NCBI GenBank assembly: GCA_031841125.1
Contig: CM063110.1
Coordinates: 24,299,626-24,363,625, forward strand
Length of the DNA stretch: 64,000 nt
From: Acanthococcus lagerstroemiae
Lineage: Eukaryota > Arthropoda > Insecta > Hemiptera > Eriococcidae
Direction: 5' to 3'
Part shown: positions 36,631 through 50,303 of the stretch, piece after piece
How positions within the stretch are numbered: position 1 is the stretch's first letter
Layout: the number at the start of each line of letters is the position of its first letter
Translations under genes and position numbers: made by a program
The notes under the pieces: generated by a model
What the model was told of the DNA's origin: nothing
The model's input: only the letters and a program-made list of their open reading frames with translations
Databases searched by the model: none

Positions 36631-37204
36631 GAACTGGGGCCCTGGGTGGCAAAGATAAGCGCAGGATAAAAAAAATGGAAAAGCTACGTGGAGGCGTATG
36701 CCCAAAAATGGGCGGAGGTACTCACATACACACACACACACGTTTGGTCGACAAACGGCGCAAAATGTGTCTGCCCATTAAAATTTTTCAATCTCATTAT
36801 TTCTCTCTAAATTGATCAGCGCCGCCGCACGTTTTTCGACTGTCGTCGCAACATGCGCTTATTTCATTTTTGTAAGTATTTTATAAATGCAGGCGGCGGC
36901 GCACCGGGCATTTGCCCGAATCGCCCTATGACTTATCCGCCCCTGGAGGAGGCTCAAGGTGATATAGGTCCACTTTCATTGAGTAGACTGTAAAAAATAC
37001 ATGTATGTGCTTTGTTATACAGTACAAACATAAAGATGTATGCACTGTGACGAAATTAGGAGGCCCACAGTGTACCAAAGAACCTTCAGATGTAAGTAGC
37101 ATCTTCTGGATGCCCCGTGAAATGAAAGCGAGGCCTCATTCAGAAAATAAATATTTGTGTTTGAAACCATAATGCATTGCAAAAGAGTAGTTGATTTCAG
37201 CAAG

Positions 37205-39200
37205 TTTTCAAGTTACTGGCCTACCTATCGTTCTTTTTCTTTGCAGCGTATCCATAGTTGAGTACTTTTACTCCCTATTTGTTGCTATCTGCCCTCGCCA
37301 GATGCCCCACATATTTCCACTTAAATTGTTCGACATTATATCCTATATCCTCGCGTCCAGCCATTTCGTACAGTTTTCCATTTGAGATTTTGTCTACCCA
37401 TCGCAGTCCTAGAAGTTTCCTCAACTTAGATCTGAACGTAATTTGTAGCTTCACGATTTGTCTCCTGTAAGGGACCAGGTTTGTACTCCATACTTGAGGG
37501 CTGGTACCGTTGAGCTATTTAGTGTTTCCATTTTGAGGAAGGTGTTGAAATTCCGGCAAAAAATACATTTTAATGCCCAGGGGTTGTTCCACCCCTTTTT
37601 AATACGCCTCATAATTCCTTTATCTTTTTCTTCGAAACTAATAATCTGCCCCACAGATATTCGATTCTGTTACCTCTTCTATCTCTTTCTTACCCATCGA
37701 TTATTAGATTTTTTCTTTCCACTCTTCCGATTATTTTTGATTTGCTACCATTCAGTTTGAGGCCAGCATTTTTGCATTCCCTCAATAGCTATTCTGCCAT
37801 TTTCTTCAACTCCTTACTATTTTCTGTAAATAAGATAATATAGTTTGCGTACCTTAAATTACTTAGAAATTCTCCATTTATTTTTAGTCCCCTTCTTTTC
37901 CACTTCAGATTACGAAATACATCTTCCATAATGCAGTTGAAGAGATTTGGCGACAAGGTATCCCCTTGTTGAACTCCGCTCCCACTTTTGAATTCCCTCC
38001 CTTTGCTTTTAAGGCTGGCTCTTGCACTCGAATTTGCATAGCAATTCTGTATATGACTTTAATAAACCCACTTTCAATTCCCTTATTTTCCAGTGCTTTC
38101 AACATATATATGTATTTATGATCCACTGCATCAACTGCCTCATGAAAGCCTATGCAAAATATTTCAATTTCTATGTCATATTCGTGTGTTTTTTCAATAA
38201 TTTGGCTCACAACGAAAATATTCATTACAGTTGAGAAGCCTTTTCTGAATCCCGCCTGTTCATTCCCCTGATGATTTGAATCCAAATGATTATACATACG
38301 TCTTTTTAAGACTGCCATACATGCTTTAAAGATGTTCGATGTTAAGCATATTGGCCTGTAATTTTCAACGAGTTCCTTCCCTCCTTGTTTGTGTAATAAT
38401 GTTATTTTGGCCAAGTTCCACTGTTTTGGACATGTTTTCATAATTCCGATTTTGTTAAATAATTTAGCCTGGTGTGGCACTCTCTGATCGCCAAACCTTT
38501 TCAGCATTTCGTTCGTAATTCCATCCGGTCCTGGGGCTATGTCATTTTTCAGTATACATATTTAGTACGTATTCCACTTCTCTCTCCATTATTTCCGGGA
38601 TTTCTGCCTCCTTTCACCCTCCAGTTTTTGCTATTTTCATGAGCTCGTTTTGCTCGCGGTAAAAGTCCTCGTAAAAACTTGTTGCTGCCTCTAGAATTTG
38701 TTCTTGATTCTGAGTCACTTTTCCTGTCTGATCTTTTAGCTTCAGCATAACGTCTCTCCCGCCATCGAGTTCGAGCCTAACTTTTTTGGTGGACCAACTT
38801 TCTACCAAAATATCTGGAATTTTTTCCTAATCATATTTCTTAATATCTTCTCTAACATTTTTCGACACCAATTTTTGTATTTTAGTTCGCTCAGGTTTGT
38901 CCAATAGTGTTTTATTTCTATTTTTCCAAAGGTTATTCTTCCTGATTCGAGAGTCTATTTTGAACGCTTATTCCTGGTTTTCTCTTTAGCCCTCGTCACT
39001 CCAAACTCTTCAACCGTGTTTTTTAAAGCTTGATCCATACTGTCGTAAACATTTTCCTCGAATTTCATTTCCTCTTGCACTGATCTTAGTTTCTGGCGTA
39101 CGGCCTCTTCCTTTCTGACTCTGATAATCTGCCTTCTTTTCCCTTTACCCTTTCTGTGATTTTTATACTGGACTCACTGCGCCGGGATGCCCAATTATAC
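37205..39200 (-). pseudogene. RTE-like reverse transcriptase relic, copy 3
   Basis: Mirror copy of copy 2. Longest frame 38,507-37,905: MLKRFGDQRVPH, then NYRPICLTSNIFKACM, FRKGFSTVMN, and AVDAVDHKYIYMLK. The box is YANY, with the same frameshift after ALKAKGG as the other copies. The C-terminal part ends near 37,210. Confidence 0.85.
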
Positions 39201-39229
39201 TTATCCACATGAGATTTCAATTCACAGAC

Positions 39230-41750
39230 CGTCGCCAATAACGTCTCGAAGATTGAGAAACAGATTTTCGAAGTTGGAGGTGGGGGACACCCCTCCAACT
39301 CATGAAAGATGAAATAGGAAAAATAAATGTTCAACCAGATCCGATAAATCGATAATTAAATTTCCAAAGCTAGGGCCACAATCTATCTCTTGGCTTCACA
39401 AAACTACCGATCGAAACAAATAATCAAGTTTATGAAACATAAGTTTCAAAATTCGAACAACCGGGAAAAAGGGGGTCACCTCTCGAGTCCACAAAAGATT
39501 CAGATCGTGAGAATAAAAAGTACTCGAAGAATAAGCATTAAATTCTGAAAAATCGAGAGTTAAATTTTCAAAGCCTGAGGCAGGGCTCCACCATCGGATC
39601 ACCAAAACAATTAGATGGAAAAAATAAAAATTTGTGACTGTCCATACTGAAAGGGCACTTCGGTGCAACAAAATCGACTTTGAGATTATGTTCGATTTTG
39701 GTAGGTCAAAGAGTACTGTTTAACACTGTGAGTCTGTGAACTCGAAAAAGCAAAAGTGATAGAGCGCAAGAGTGGTGGACGTCTATAGGCTATCGCGTTC
39801 TCGAGATTCCCGTTTTTATCTTTAAGTGTCCCCTGTAAAATTAATGTTTTGGACCGACGTGCCTTTTAATTTGGACGGTCACATTTATCGAAAAATAATG
39901 TTTAAAGTAGATAAACGGCTGCACGAAAGATCCCAATTGAAAAAATAAAAAGTTTCCAAAAATATTTTTAAAGACCGAAAAAAATTCTACTCCTCGGGTC
40001 CACAAAATGGAAAAGGTGACTAAAAATATTTCTAGAGGCCAAAAAATCGAGAATTAGATTTTCGGAGTTCGAGTGGGGGGTACCACCCGCGGCTCACCAA
40101 AGACTTCGATCAGAAAATAAGGGGGTTCATCGAAAATTATTTTTCACGTCAGAAAAATCGAGAATTTTGATTTCCAGAGTTGGAGGTGGGGTCAACACAT
40201 CGGGACCACAATAGATTTGAATCGAAAAAATAAAAATTTCATCAAGAATAAATCAGAAAGCCCGGAAAATCGAGATTTATATTTTAGCAGGCAACGGGGG
40301 AGGGTCTATCCCTTGGGTCTACATATGATTTCGATCGAACAATAGAAGGGTTATGGAAAATCAGCTTTCAATACCTACCAAACAAGAATTTCATGACCGG
40401 AGTTGGGGGCGAGGAATCCACCCCTCTGATCCATATAATACATCGATTAACTACGTAAAGGGTCCAAAGAAAACTATATATTGTTGAAGACTGAAGAATC
40501 AAGAATTAGACTTCCGGAGTTGGGAGCAGTGTCAATCCTTTGGTCCTATAGAAAACATGAACAGTTCATCGAAAGTAATTTTTTAAAGGCCGAAAAATCA
40601 ATAATTACACTTTCAGGGTTTGGACGGGGGTCTACTTTTTGAGTCTACAGAATGTATCAATCGCAAAAAGAAGTTAAAAACAATTACAAAGTTTGAAGCA
40701 TCGAGAGGTAGATTTCCAGGAATTCGGGATGCGTTTTACCTCTCAAATCCACATTAGATTTCGACCGAAAAATAAATTATAGCACTAATACGTACTTTTA
40801 AAGGCCAAAATATCGAAAATAATATTTTTGTGGTTGGGGAGGGGGAGGAGGCACCCGCCTGATCCACAAAAAGGTACGATCAACAAAATGAGAGGTTCGC
40901 GGAAAATTATTTATAAAGCCTGAATATTCCAGAATTGGACTTCCAAAGTTGGGGGTGTGGTCGACCCCTCGGCCCCATAAAAGATTCCAATTGAAATACA
41001 AAAATGGTCATCAAAAATATTTCTGACGATCGAAAAATCAAGAATTAGATTTTCGAAGTTGTGGGCGGCGGATCACTCGTCCTCGGGTCCACAAAATACT
41101 GTGAACAAAGAAATAAGCATGGGCTCGCGGAAAATTATTTCTTAAGCCGATAAAATAAAGAATTCAATTTCCGGAGTTGGGGGCGGAGACAGTCCATTGG
41201 GTCCACGATATTATATTATTTTTTTTAGTTACTGAGAGTGTTATTGCCTTGCTGCTATAATCAAACTATTATTAAAACAAACGTAAATTATTAGAAGAGG
41301 ATTAACGTATTATTTGAATTGAAAACATAAGTCGTTCTCCAAGAATAACTTTGAGAAGCTGAAAAATCGAGTTTTTTTGATTTTCGTCGTGGGTGGGGGA
41401 GTTATTCCTTGATCCACAAAAGATCTCGATTAAACATAAGGGGTTTATGGAAAATTGTTTTTTAACACCTACAATCGAGAATTTAATTACTGGAGTTGGG
41501 GTGCGGTCGACCCCTCAGAACCACAAATTATGTCAAACGAAAAAAAAAGTTCACCAACGAAAACTCGAAAATATAATCTTTTGGTGTTGGGGGCGCGAGT
41601 TCACTTCTCCAGTATACAAAATGTATCAGTTGAAAAAGGGGGAGTTTACGTAAAATATTTCAGAAATTTGAAAAATCCAGAATTAGATTTCCAGAGTTCA
41701 GGACGGGCTTCATCACTCAAGTCCACAATAGCTTCCGTCTTTCAGTTACA
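39230..41750. repeat. 110-bp minisatellite, block f
   Basis: Continues from unit 3 into the start of unit 4 without a break. It contains the same HRSALSVWTVTNFYF-type minus-strand frame (39,671-39,396) found in blocks b, c and g. Confidence 0.83.
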
Positions 41751-42384
41751 CGTTTAAAACTGCTGAAGTCAACTACTTCTTTCCAATGCATTATGGTTTC
41801 ATACAAAAATATTTATTTTCTGAATGAGGCCTCGCTTTCATTGACACGGGGCATCCACAAGATGCTACTTTCATCTGAAGGCTCTTTGGTACACTGTGGG
41901 CCTCTTAATTTCGTCACAGTGTATACATCTTTCTGTTGTACTGTATTACGAAGCACATACATGTATTTTTTACAGTCTACTCAATGAAAGTGGACCTGTC
42001 ACCTTGAGCCTCTTCCAGGGGCGGATGGGCCATAGGGCAATTCGGGAAAATGCCCGGTGCGTCGCCGCCATTTTGCCGCTGCGGCGCCGGTATGTTGAAA
42101 AATGTAGGCATCTATAAAATACTTACAAAAATAAAATAAGCGTATGTTGCGACGACAGTCGAAAAACGTGCGGCGGCGCTGATCAATTTAGGGAGAAATA
42201 AAGTGATTGAAAAATTTAAATGGGCAGGCACATTTTGCGCTGTTTGTCGACCAAACGTGTGTGAGTAACCTCTGCCCATTTTTGGATATACGCCTCGACG
42301 TAGCTTCTCCACTTTATTTTATCCTGCGCTAATCTTTGCCACCCGGGGCCCCAGTTCTCTGAAGGGGTTCATCTGTCTTTCTAG

Positions 42385-44350
42385 TTACTGGTCTACCTAT
42401 CGTTCTTTTCCTTTGAAGCGTATCCAGTTGAGTAATTTTACTCCCTATCTGTTGCTATCCGCTGTCGCCAGATGCCCTACATATTTCCACTTTAATTGTT
42501 CGACATTAAATCCTATGTCCCCGCCTCCCACCATTTTGTATAGCTTTGCATTTGAGATTTTGTCTACCCATCGCAGTCCTAGAAGTTTCCTCAACATAGA
42601 TCTGAACGTAATTTGTAGCTTCACCATTTGTTTCCTGTAAGGGACTAGGTTTATGTTCCAGACTTGAGGGCTGGTACCGTTGAGCTATTTAGTGTTTCCA
42701 TTTTGAGGGCGGTTTTGAAATTCCGGCAAAAAATACATTTTAATGCCCAGAAGTTGTTCCACCCCTTTTTAATACGCCTCATAATTTCTTTATCGCTTTC
42801 TTCGAAAATAATAATCTGTCCCACAGATCTTCGATTTCCGTTACCTCCTCTATCTCTTGCCATCGATTATCAGATTTTTAATTTCCCTCTTCCGATTATT
42901 TTTGATTTGCTACCATTCAGTTTGAGGCCAGCTTTTTTGCATTCCCTCAATAGCTTTTCTGCCATTTTCTTCAACTCCTTACTATTTTTTGCAAATAAGA
43001 TAATATCGTTTGCGTACCTTAAATTACTTAGAAATTCTCCATTTATTTCTAGTCCCCTTCTTTTCCAGTTTAGATTGCGAAATACTTCTTCCAAAATGAA
43101 GTTTAAGAGGTTTGGGGACAAGATATCCCCTTGTTGAACCCTGCTCCCAATTTTGAATTCCTCCCTTTGCTTTTAAGGCTGGCTCTTGCACTCGAATTTG
43201 CATAGCAATTCTGTATATGACTTTAATAAACCCACTTTCAATTCCCTTATTTTCCAGTGCTTTCAACATATATATGTATTTATGATCCACTGAATCAAAT
43301 GCCTTCTGAAAGCCTATGAAAAATATTTCGCTTTCCACATCATATTCGTGTGTTTTTTCAATAATTTGGTTCACAACGAAAATATTTTCTACAGTTAAGA
43401 AGCCTTTTCTGAATCCCGCCTGTTCATTCCCCTGATGATTTGAATCCAAATGGTTATACATACGTCTTTTTAAGACTGCCATACATGCTTTAAAAATGTT
43501 CGATGTTAAGCATATTGGCTTGTAATTTTCAATGAGTTCCTTCCCTCCTTGTTTGTGTAATAATATTATTATGGCCAAGTTCCACTGTTTTGGACATGTT
43601 TTCATAATTCCGATTTTGGTAAATAATTTAGCCTGGTGTGGCACTCTCTGATCGCCAAACCTTTTCAGCATTTCGTTCGTAATTCCATCCGGTCCTGGGG
43701 CTATGTCATTTTCCAGTTCCACTTCTCTCTCCATTATTTCCGGGATTTCTGCCTCCTTTCACCCTCCAGTTTTTGCTATTTTCATGAGCTCGTTTTGCTC
43801 GCGGTAAAAGTCCTCGTAAAAAATTGTTGCTGCCTCTACAATTTTTTCTTGATTTTGAGTCACTTTTCCTGTCTGAATCTTTTAGCTTCAGCATAACGTC
43901 TCTCCTGCCACCGAGTTCGAGCCTAACTATTTTAGTTGACCAACTTTCTTCCAAAATATCTTGAATTTTTTCCTAATCATATTTCTTAATATGTTCTCTA
44001 ACATTTTTCTTCACCAATTTTTGTATTTTAGTACGCTCACGTTTGTTTAATGGTGTTTTATTTCTATTTTTCCAAAGGTTATTCTTCCTGATTCGAGAGT
44101 CTATTTTGAAAGCTTATCCCTGGTTTTCTCTTTAGCCCTCGTCACTCCAAACTCTTCAACCGAGTTTTTTAAAGCTTGATCCATACTGTCGTCAAAATTT
44201 TCCTCGAATTTCATTTCCTCTTGCACTGATCTTAGTTTCTGGCGTGCGGCCTCTTCCTTTCTGACTGGGATAATCTGCCTTCTTTTCCATTTACCCTTTC
44301 TGTGATTTTTACACTGGACTCACTGCGCTGGGATGCTCAATTATACTTAT
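42385..44350 (-). pseudogene. RTE-like reverse transcriptase relic, copy 4
   Basis: Longest frame 43,734-43,024: MEREVELENDIAPGPDGITN, then the GFQKAFDSVDHKYIYMLK block as in copy 1, with YAND near 43,008. A single missing C near 43,160 puts this copy in a third frame after KAKGG, which is why the frame runs longer. Otherwise it is closest to copy 1. Confidence 0.85.
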
Positions 44351-44389
44351 CCACATGAGATATCAATTCACAGACCGTCGCCAATAAAG

Positions 44390-47300
44390 TCTCGAAAATT
44401 GAGAAACAGATTTTCGAAGTTGTAGGTGGGGGACACCCCTCCAACTCATGAGAGATGAAATAGGAAAAATAAAAAGTTCAACCAGATCCGAAAAATCGAT
44501 AATTAAATTTCCAAAGCTAGGGCCACAATCTATCTCTTGGCTTCACAAAACTACCGATCGAAACAAATAATCAAGTTTATGAAACATAAGTTTCAAAATT
44601 CGAACAACCGGGAAAAAGGGGGTCACCTCTCGAGTCCACAAAAGATTCAGATCGTGAGAATAAAAAGTACTCGAAGAATGAGCATTAAATTCTGAAAAAT
44701 CGAGAGTTAAATTTTCAAAGCCTGAGGCAGGGCTCCACCATCAGATCACCAAAACAATTAGATGGAAAAAATAAAAATTTGTGACTGTCCATACTGAAAG
44801 GGCACTTCGGTGCAAAAAAATCGACTTTGAGATTATGTTCGATTTTGGTAGGTCAAAGAGTACTGCTTAACACTGTGAGTCTGTGAACTCGAAAAAGCAA
44901 AAGTGATTGAGCGCAAGAGTGGACGTCTATAGGATATCGCGTTCTCGAGATTCCCGTTTGAATCTTTAGGTGTCTCCTGTAAAATTAATGTTTTGGACCG
45001 ACGTGCCCTTTTAATTTGGACGGTCACATTTATCGAAGAATAATGTTTAAAGTAGATAAACGGCTGCACGAAAGATCCCAATTGAAAAAATAAAAAGGTC
45101 TCCAAAAATATTTTTAAAGACCGAAAAATTGAGAATTCTACTCCTCAGGTCCACAAAACACTTCCGATCAGAACAAAAGAGTTTCAAGGAGAATTTATTT
45201 CTTAAGTCTGAAAAATCGAGAATTTGATTTTCGGAGTTGGGTTGGGTCCACCCCTTAGATGCACAAAGTAGTTAGATCGACAAAATAAGGGGTTCGCGGA
45301 AAAGTACTGTTCAAGACGGAAAATCATGAATTAGACTTACAGAGTTGGGAGCGGGTGCACTCCTCAGCCCCAAAAATCTACAATTGAAAAAATAAAAAGG
45401 TTACCGAAAATATTTTTGTATGCCGAAAATTCGTGAATTAGAATGTTCGGACTTGTGGGTGGGGCACCACCATTCGAGTCCACAGGAGGCTTATAATACA
45501 ACAACTATGGTTTACGGAAAACAATTTCTCAAGCCTATAGATTTTCGGCGTTAAAGTGGTGGTCCACCCCTTGGATCCATAAAAGACCTCGATCCAACAT
45601 AAATATAAGTTTATCAAAAAATGATTTTTAAGCCTGAAAAATCGAGATTTTAATTTCCAAGTCTGGGGTGGGGTCAACTTTTCGGTCTCACATAAGATTT
45701 CAATTGAAAAAGTAAACAATCACCGGGATAAATTTGAGAGGCTGAAAATCGAGAATTAGATTTCTGGGGTTAGGGTGAGGGTCCATCCCTCAGATCCACA
45801 AAACACTTCGATTAACAAAATAAGAGGTTCACAGACAATCGTCCTTCAAGCCTGAAAAATCGAGACCAATGTCCGAAGTTGGGAGTGTGGTCAACCCCTC
45901 GGAGAAATAAAGAGTTCATCAGAAATAATTTTAAAGGCCAACAAATCAAGAATTGTTGATGGCCAGAATCCACCTCTCGAGTCTAAAAAATGTGGCAATC
46001 GAAATGAGAGGAGGTTTATGAAAGATAATTCAGAAGTTGAAAAATCGAGAATTAGATTTCCGGAGTTCAGGATGGGCTCCACCCCTCAAGTCCGCAATAG
46101 ATTTTATCAAAAAAAGGAAAATAAATATTTAATAATTCAAAGTCGAAAATTAGACTTTCGGAGTTGCGGGTGTAGGTTTACCTATCAGATCCACAAAATA
46201 CTTCGACCAACGAAACAGAAGTTCACGGAACATTATTGTTCAAGACTGAAAAATCGAGAATTAGACTTCCAGAGACGAAAAATATTTTTAAAGCGCAAAA
46301 AATCGAAAATTAGATTTTCGGAATTGGAGTGGGGCTCCACTCCTCGGGTCCGACAAAGACTTTTCGATCAGAAAAATAAGGGGATCTCCGAGAATTATCT
46401 TTCACGTCGGAAAAATCGAGTATTTGATTTCCAGGGTTGGGGACGGGTTAACCCATCGGGACTGAACCATTTGACCCGCAAATGATAACAACTGAAAAAA
46501 TGAAAAATGGAAAAGGTCACTAAAAATATTTCTAAAGGCCAAAAAAATCGAGAATTAGATTTTCGGAGTTCGGGTGGAGTTCCACCCCGCGGCTCCACCA
46601 AAGACTTCGATCAGAAAATAAGGGGGTTCATCGAAAATTATTTTTCACGTCAGAAAAATCGAGAATTTGATTTTCAGAGTTGGAGGTGGGGTCAACCAAT
46701 CGGGACCACAATAGATGTGAATCAAAAAAATAAAAAATTTCATCAAGAATAAATTTGAAAGCCCGAAAATCGAGATTTATATTTTAGGAGGCGAGGGGGG
46801 TCTATCCCTTGGGTCCACATATGATTTCGATCAAACAAGAGAAGGGTTATGGAAAATCATCTTTCTACCCTAACAATCAAGAATTTCATGACCGGAGTTG
46901 GGGGCGAGGAATCCTTCCCTCTGATCCATACAATACATCGATTAACAAAGTAAGGGGTTCAAAGAAAACTATTGTTGAAGATTGAAGAATCGAGAATTAG
47001 ACTTCCGGAGTTGGGAGCAGAGTCAGTCCTTTGGCCCTACAAATGATTTCAGTAGAAAACATAAACAGTTCATCGAAAGTAATTTTTTAAAGGCCGAAAA
47101 ATCAATAATTACACTTTCAGGGTTTGGGCGGGGAGTCTACTTTTTGAGTCTACAGAATGTATCAATCGCAAAAAGAAGTTAAAAACAATTGCAAAGTTTG
47201 AAGCATCGGGAGGTAGATTTCCAGGAATTCGGGATGCGTTTTACCTCTCAAATCCACATTAGATTTCGACCGAAAATATAATTATAGTAACTATACGTAC

Positions 47301-47523
47301 TTTTAGCGGCCAAAATATCGCAAATAATATTTTTGTGGTTGGGAGTTGGGGATGGGGAGGGGGCACCCGTCTGATCCACAAAAAGCTTCGATCAACAAAA
47401 TAAGAGGTTCGCGGAAAATTATTTATAAAGCCTGAATATTCGAGAATTGGACTTCCAAAGTTGGGGGCATGGTCGACCCCTCGGCCCCCTAAAAGATTCC
47501 AATTGAAATACAATAATGGGGTC
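44390..47523. repeat. 110-bp minisatellite, block g
   Basis: Direct counterpart of block b, with many 1-3 bp differences. Confidence 0.85.
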
Positions 47524-47542
47524 ACCATTGGCCTGTAATTTT

Positions 47543-49724
47543 CAATGTGTCTCCCTTTAAACAGTAAACTTGATGTGAAGTCGAAAATATACATGTTCTG
47601 ATTAAAACTGCTTTCTTCTCTCGGATAGTATACGACTTTACCTGCAGTGGACACTTCTAAATTTGAAATACTTACATCATATGCATATGAAGGGTACAGG
47701 GAAAAAAGGTTCAATGTCACATTTTTTTGAAAATGAAGATATGGGCATCGTTGGATTCAGGATGAGGTGTAGAATCATCCTAAGCACTACGATTTTATAA
47801 TATAGTAAGATTTCTATACATGGGGGTATCGCCCGACATCGCCCAAACGTTCACGATACCCCCTGTATAGGAAGATGGTTTTTTATAAATGATTGTAAAA
47901 ATATTGCTTATTTCGCAACGAATTCAGTATTTCATTCCATTTAATTCCCGCCCGAGAGATGATAACACGGTTTGTTTACTTCCTGGTGGGAATTAAATTG
48001 TTTGTTTACTTCCCCGCGGGAATTAAATGGTCATTTATTCCCGGGTTCTTATCACTGAGTCAAAGAGCCACTTTACTCCCAGAAATGACGTCGGTAAAAC
48101 CTAAATTCATTTCTCAATATTTTCAAATCGTACGACGCACATTATCACATTCTTGTAACGAACTTTCTTCGTTTTCATATTAAATAGTAGTGGAAGAAAA
48201 CTCGTCATATAGTGGCAAAAAAAATGCCACTCTTCTGACACTCGGGTAACACGCCACTTTATGGCAAAAATAGTCATAAATTGGCAAAAAAATTGCCTCA
48301 ATCAGTGGCATAAAATTGACACGCTCATTGAGTGACAATTGATGTAAGCGACCTCTGTATATTTCTATATGGCCAACTTCAGAATACTCATTTTGCCACT
48401 TCATGGCACTTGTAGCAGTTTTGTGACTGCCACTGATCTGCCTCTTGCACATCAGGTACCTGACGAAATATACAAAAACTCTCCTAAACAGTTTGGCAGT
48501 TTCTCTTCGGTGATTCTGAATAATACCTTGCGTGAGACAGTCTGGCAAAATTATTCTGCTATGTAGGTACTGGGTAGTACGTCTTAAACAGTTTACTCTT
48601 TTATTCTACTTATCCGTTTTGTGTATTTTGTGTAGTACAGTTCGGCAATATTTAGTAGACTATCATTGCATAAATTCTCCTTTTTGATCGTAATTATTTT
48701 ATTTTTATTTTTGAATTTACATCAGCTAAGCTATTTTTAGTAAGAGCTGCCTAGACCTGAATAATTTCTTCTAGTTGTTTCAAACGACTCTTACAAGACA
48801 TCACAAGAAAAATTCATAGATTTGTACATACAATAATAAATAATAGATTTGAAATTACTATTCAGTTTGACCATTTAAACTTGTCCTTTCCACAGACGAT
48901 GACAAAAATTTAATAAGATAGGCAGAAACATATCAGTTTCTAATAAGTGGTACAATTGTTAGGTATGGTGCCTTTTTCTCCGTGTTGAACTTGACACAGT
49001 AAAAATGAAATTAAAGCAATAGTTGCCTCTGAAATACCAATTTTCGAATTAAGGTAACCGCGTCTAGGTCCAGTATTAACCTTTTTTTTGTCATCATATG
49101 CACCCGGAAGTATTTCCAAAGTAGAAACCTTAGACGTAACGTGAACTTTTATACGTGACTACGTATTTTCATCGACTACGTATTTTCATCGGTGCAGACG
49201 AGCAAAAAAAATAATATAAAAAAAAACCACAACAAGCCAAACTTTAACCAGGTCTAAAAGAGGCCTTTTGAAAAAATTCTTGCCACGGTTCTAACATTGA
49301 AAATAGTTCCAAAACCCCTTTAATTTTGATTCTAAAACAATATTTCCATTACGGAATTGATTGCTGAAAAATGTAAGCCGTAGCCTGGACTTTGTCAGAC
49401 GCACATTAATTTACCACGACATGTTGCCGATGTGATGGGTCTCGGAATACCTTATACTTTACTGGGTCTCGGATTGATACACACTACGTGAACAGCGCCC
49501 TCTGGTGTAAAGATGCGCGAACTATTTCTGTATAATTGAAGGTACTCTAGAGACGTTCCGAGGCCCATACGAAAATGCGTATACGTACTGCTTGGAGGGA
49601 GGTACCCAGGAAAACCGGACAACACGGCCAAAACGTTCCGAGTCCCGCTACTGGGTCTCGCAACGTCGAAACGGGTCTCACAAGATACTGGCGTTTCCAG
49701 AAATGGGCTTACCTTTACCGTAGC

Positions 49725-49726
<2 letters not shown>
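47543..49726 (-). repeat. Outer inverted repeat, right arm
   Basis: Reverse complement of 18,891-21,030. It differs by an extra copy of about 33 bp around GTTTGTTTACTTCC (47,965-48,010), a duplicated CGACTACGTATTTTCATCG near 49,170 and some single-base changes. It ends at a (TA)n run (49,726-49,802). Confidence 0.92.
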
Positions 49727-49790
<64 letters not shown>

Positions 49791-49803
49791 ATATATATAT
49801 TAA

Positions 49804-50303
49804 NNNNNNNNNNNNNNNNNNNNNNNNNNNNNNNNNNNNNNNNNNNNNNNNNNNNNNNNNNNNNNNNNNNNNNNNNNNNNNNNNNNNNNNNNNNNNNNNN
49901 NNNNNNNNNNNNNNNNNNNNNNNNNNNNNNNNNNNNNNNNNNNNNNNNNNNNNNNNNNNNNNNNNNNNNNNNNNNNNNNNNNNNNNNNNNNNNNNNNNNN
50001 NNNNNNNNNNNNNNNNNNNNNNNNNNNNNNNNNNNNNNNNNNNNNNNNNNNNNNNNNNNNNNNNNNNNNNNNNNNNNNNNNNNNNNNNNNNNNNNNNNNN
50101 NNNNNNNNNNNNNNNNNNNNNNNNNNNNNNNNNNNNNNNNNNNNNNNNNNNNNNNNNNNNNNNNNNNNNNNNNNNNNNNNNNNNNNNNNNNNNNNNNNNN
50201 NNNNNNNNNNNNNNNNNNNNNNNNNNNNNNNNNNNNNNNNNNNNNNNNNNNNNNNNNNNNNNNNNNNNNNNNNNNNNNNNNNNNNNNNNNNNNNNNNNNN
50301 NNN
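49804..50303. other. Assembly gap, 500 N
   Basis: Exactly 500 N, a round number that suggests a scaffolding placeholder rather than a measured distance. Confidence 1.

Larger units (their letters stand above)
35865..41100 (+). repeat. Satellite unit 3 (+)
   Basis: Minisatellite 35,865-36,630, linker 36,640-37,200, RTE relic on - (37,205-39,200), minisatellite 39,230-41,100. It is the mirror of unit 2: landmark coordinates sum to 71,079 (31,683/39,396; 33,621/37,458; 32,271/38,808), with near-identical frames. It lacks the same minisatellite section as unit 2. Confidence 0.85.
41101..47523 (+). repeat. Satellite unit 4 (+), cut at its right end
   Basis: Directly repeats unit 1 at an offset of about 18.9 kb (24,216/43,121; 26,216/45,105; 28,295/47,182). 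It stops at 47,523 inside a minisatellite unit and joins the right outer arm after about 20 bp resembling an RTE piece (TTGGCCTGTAATTTTCAA). Confidence 0.85.
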
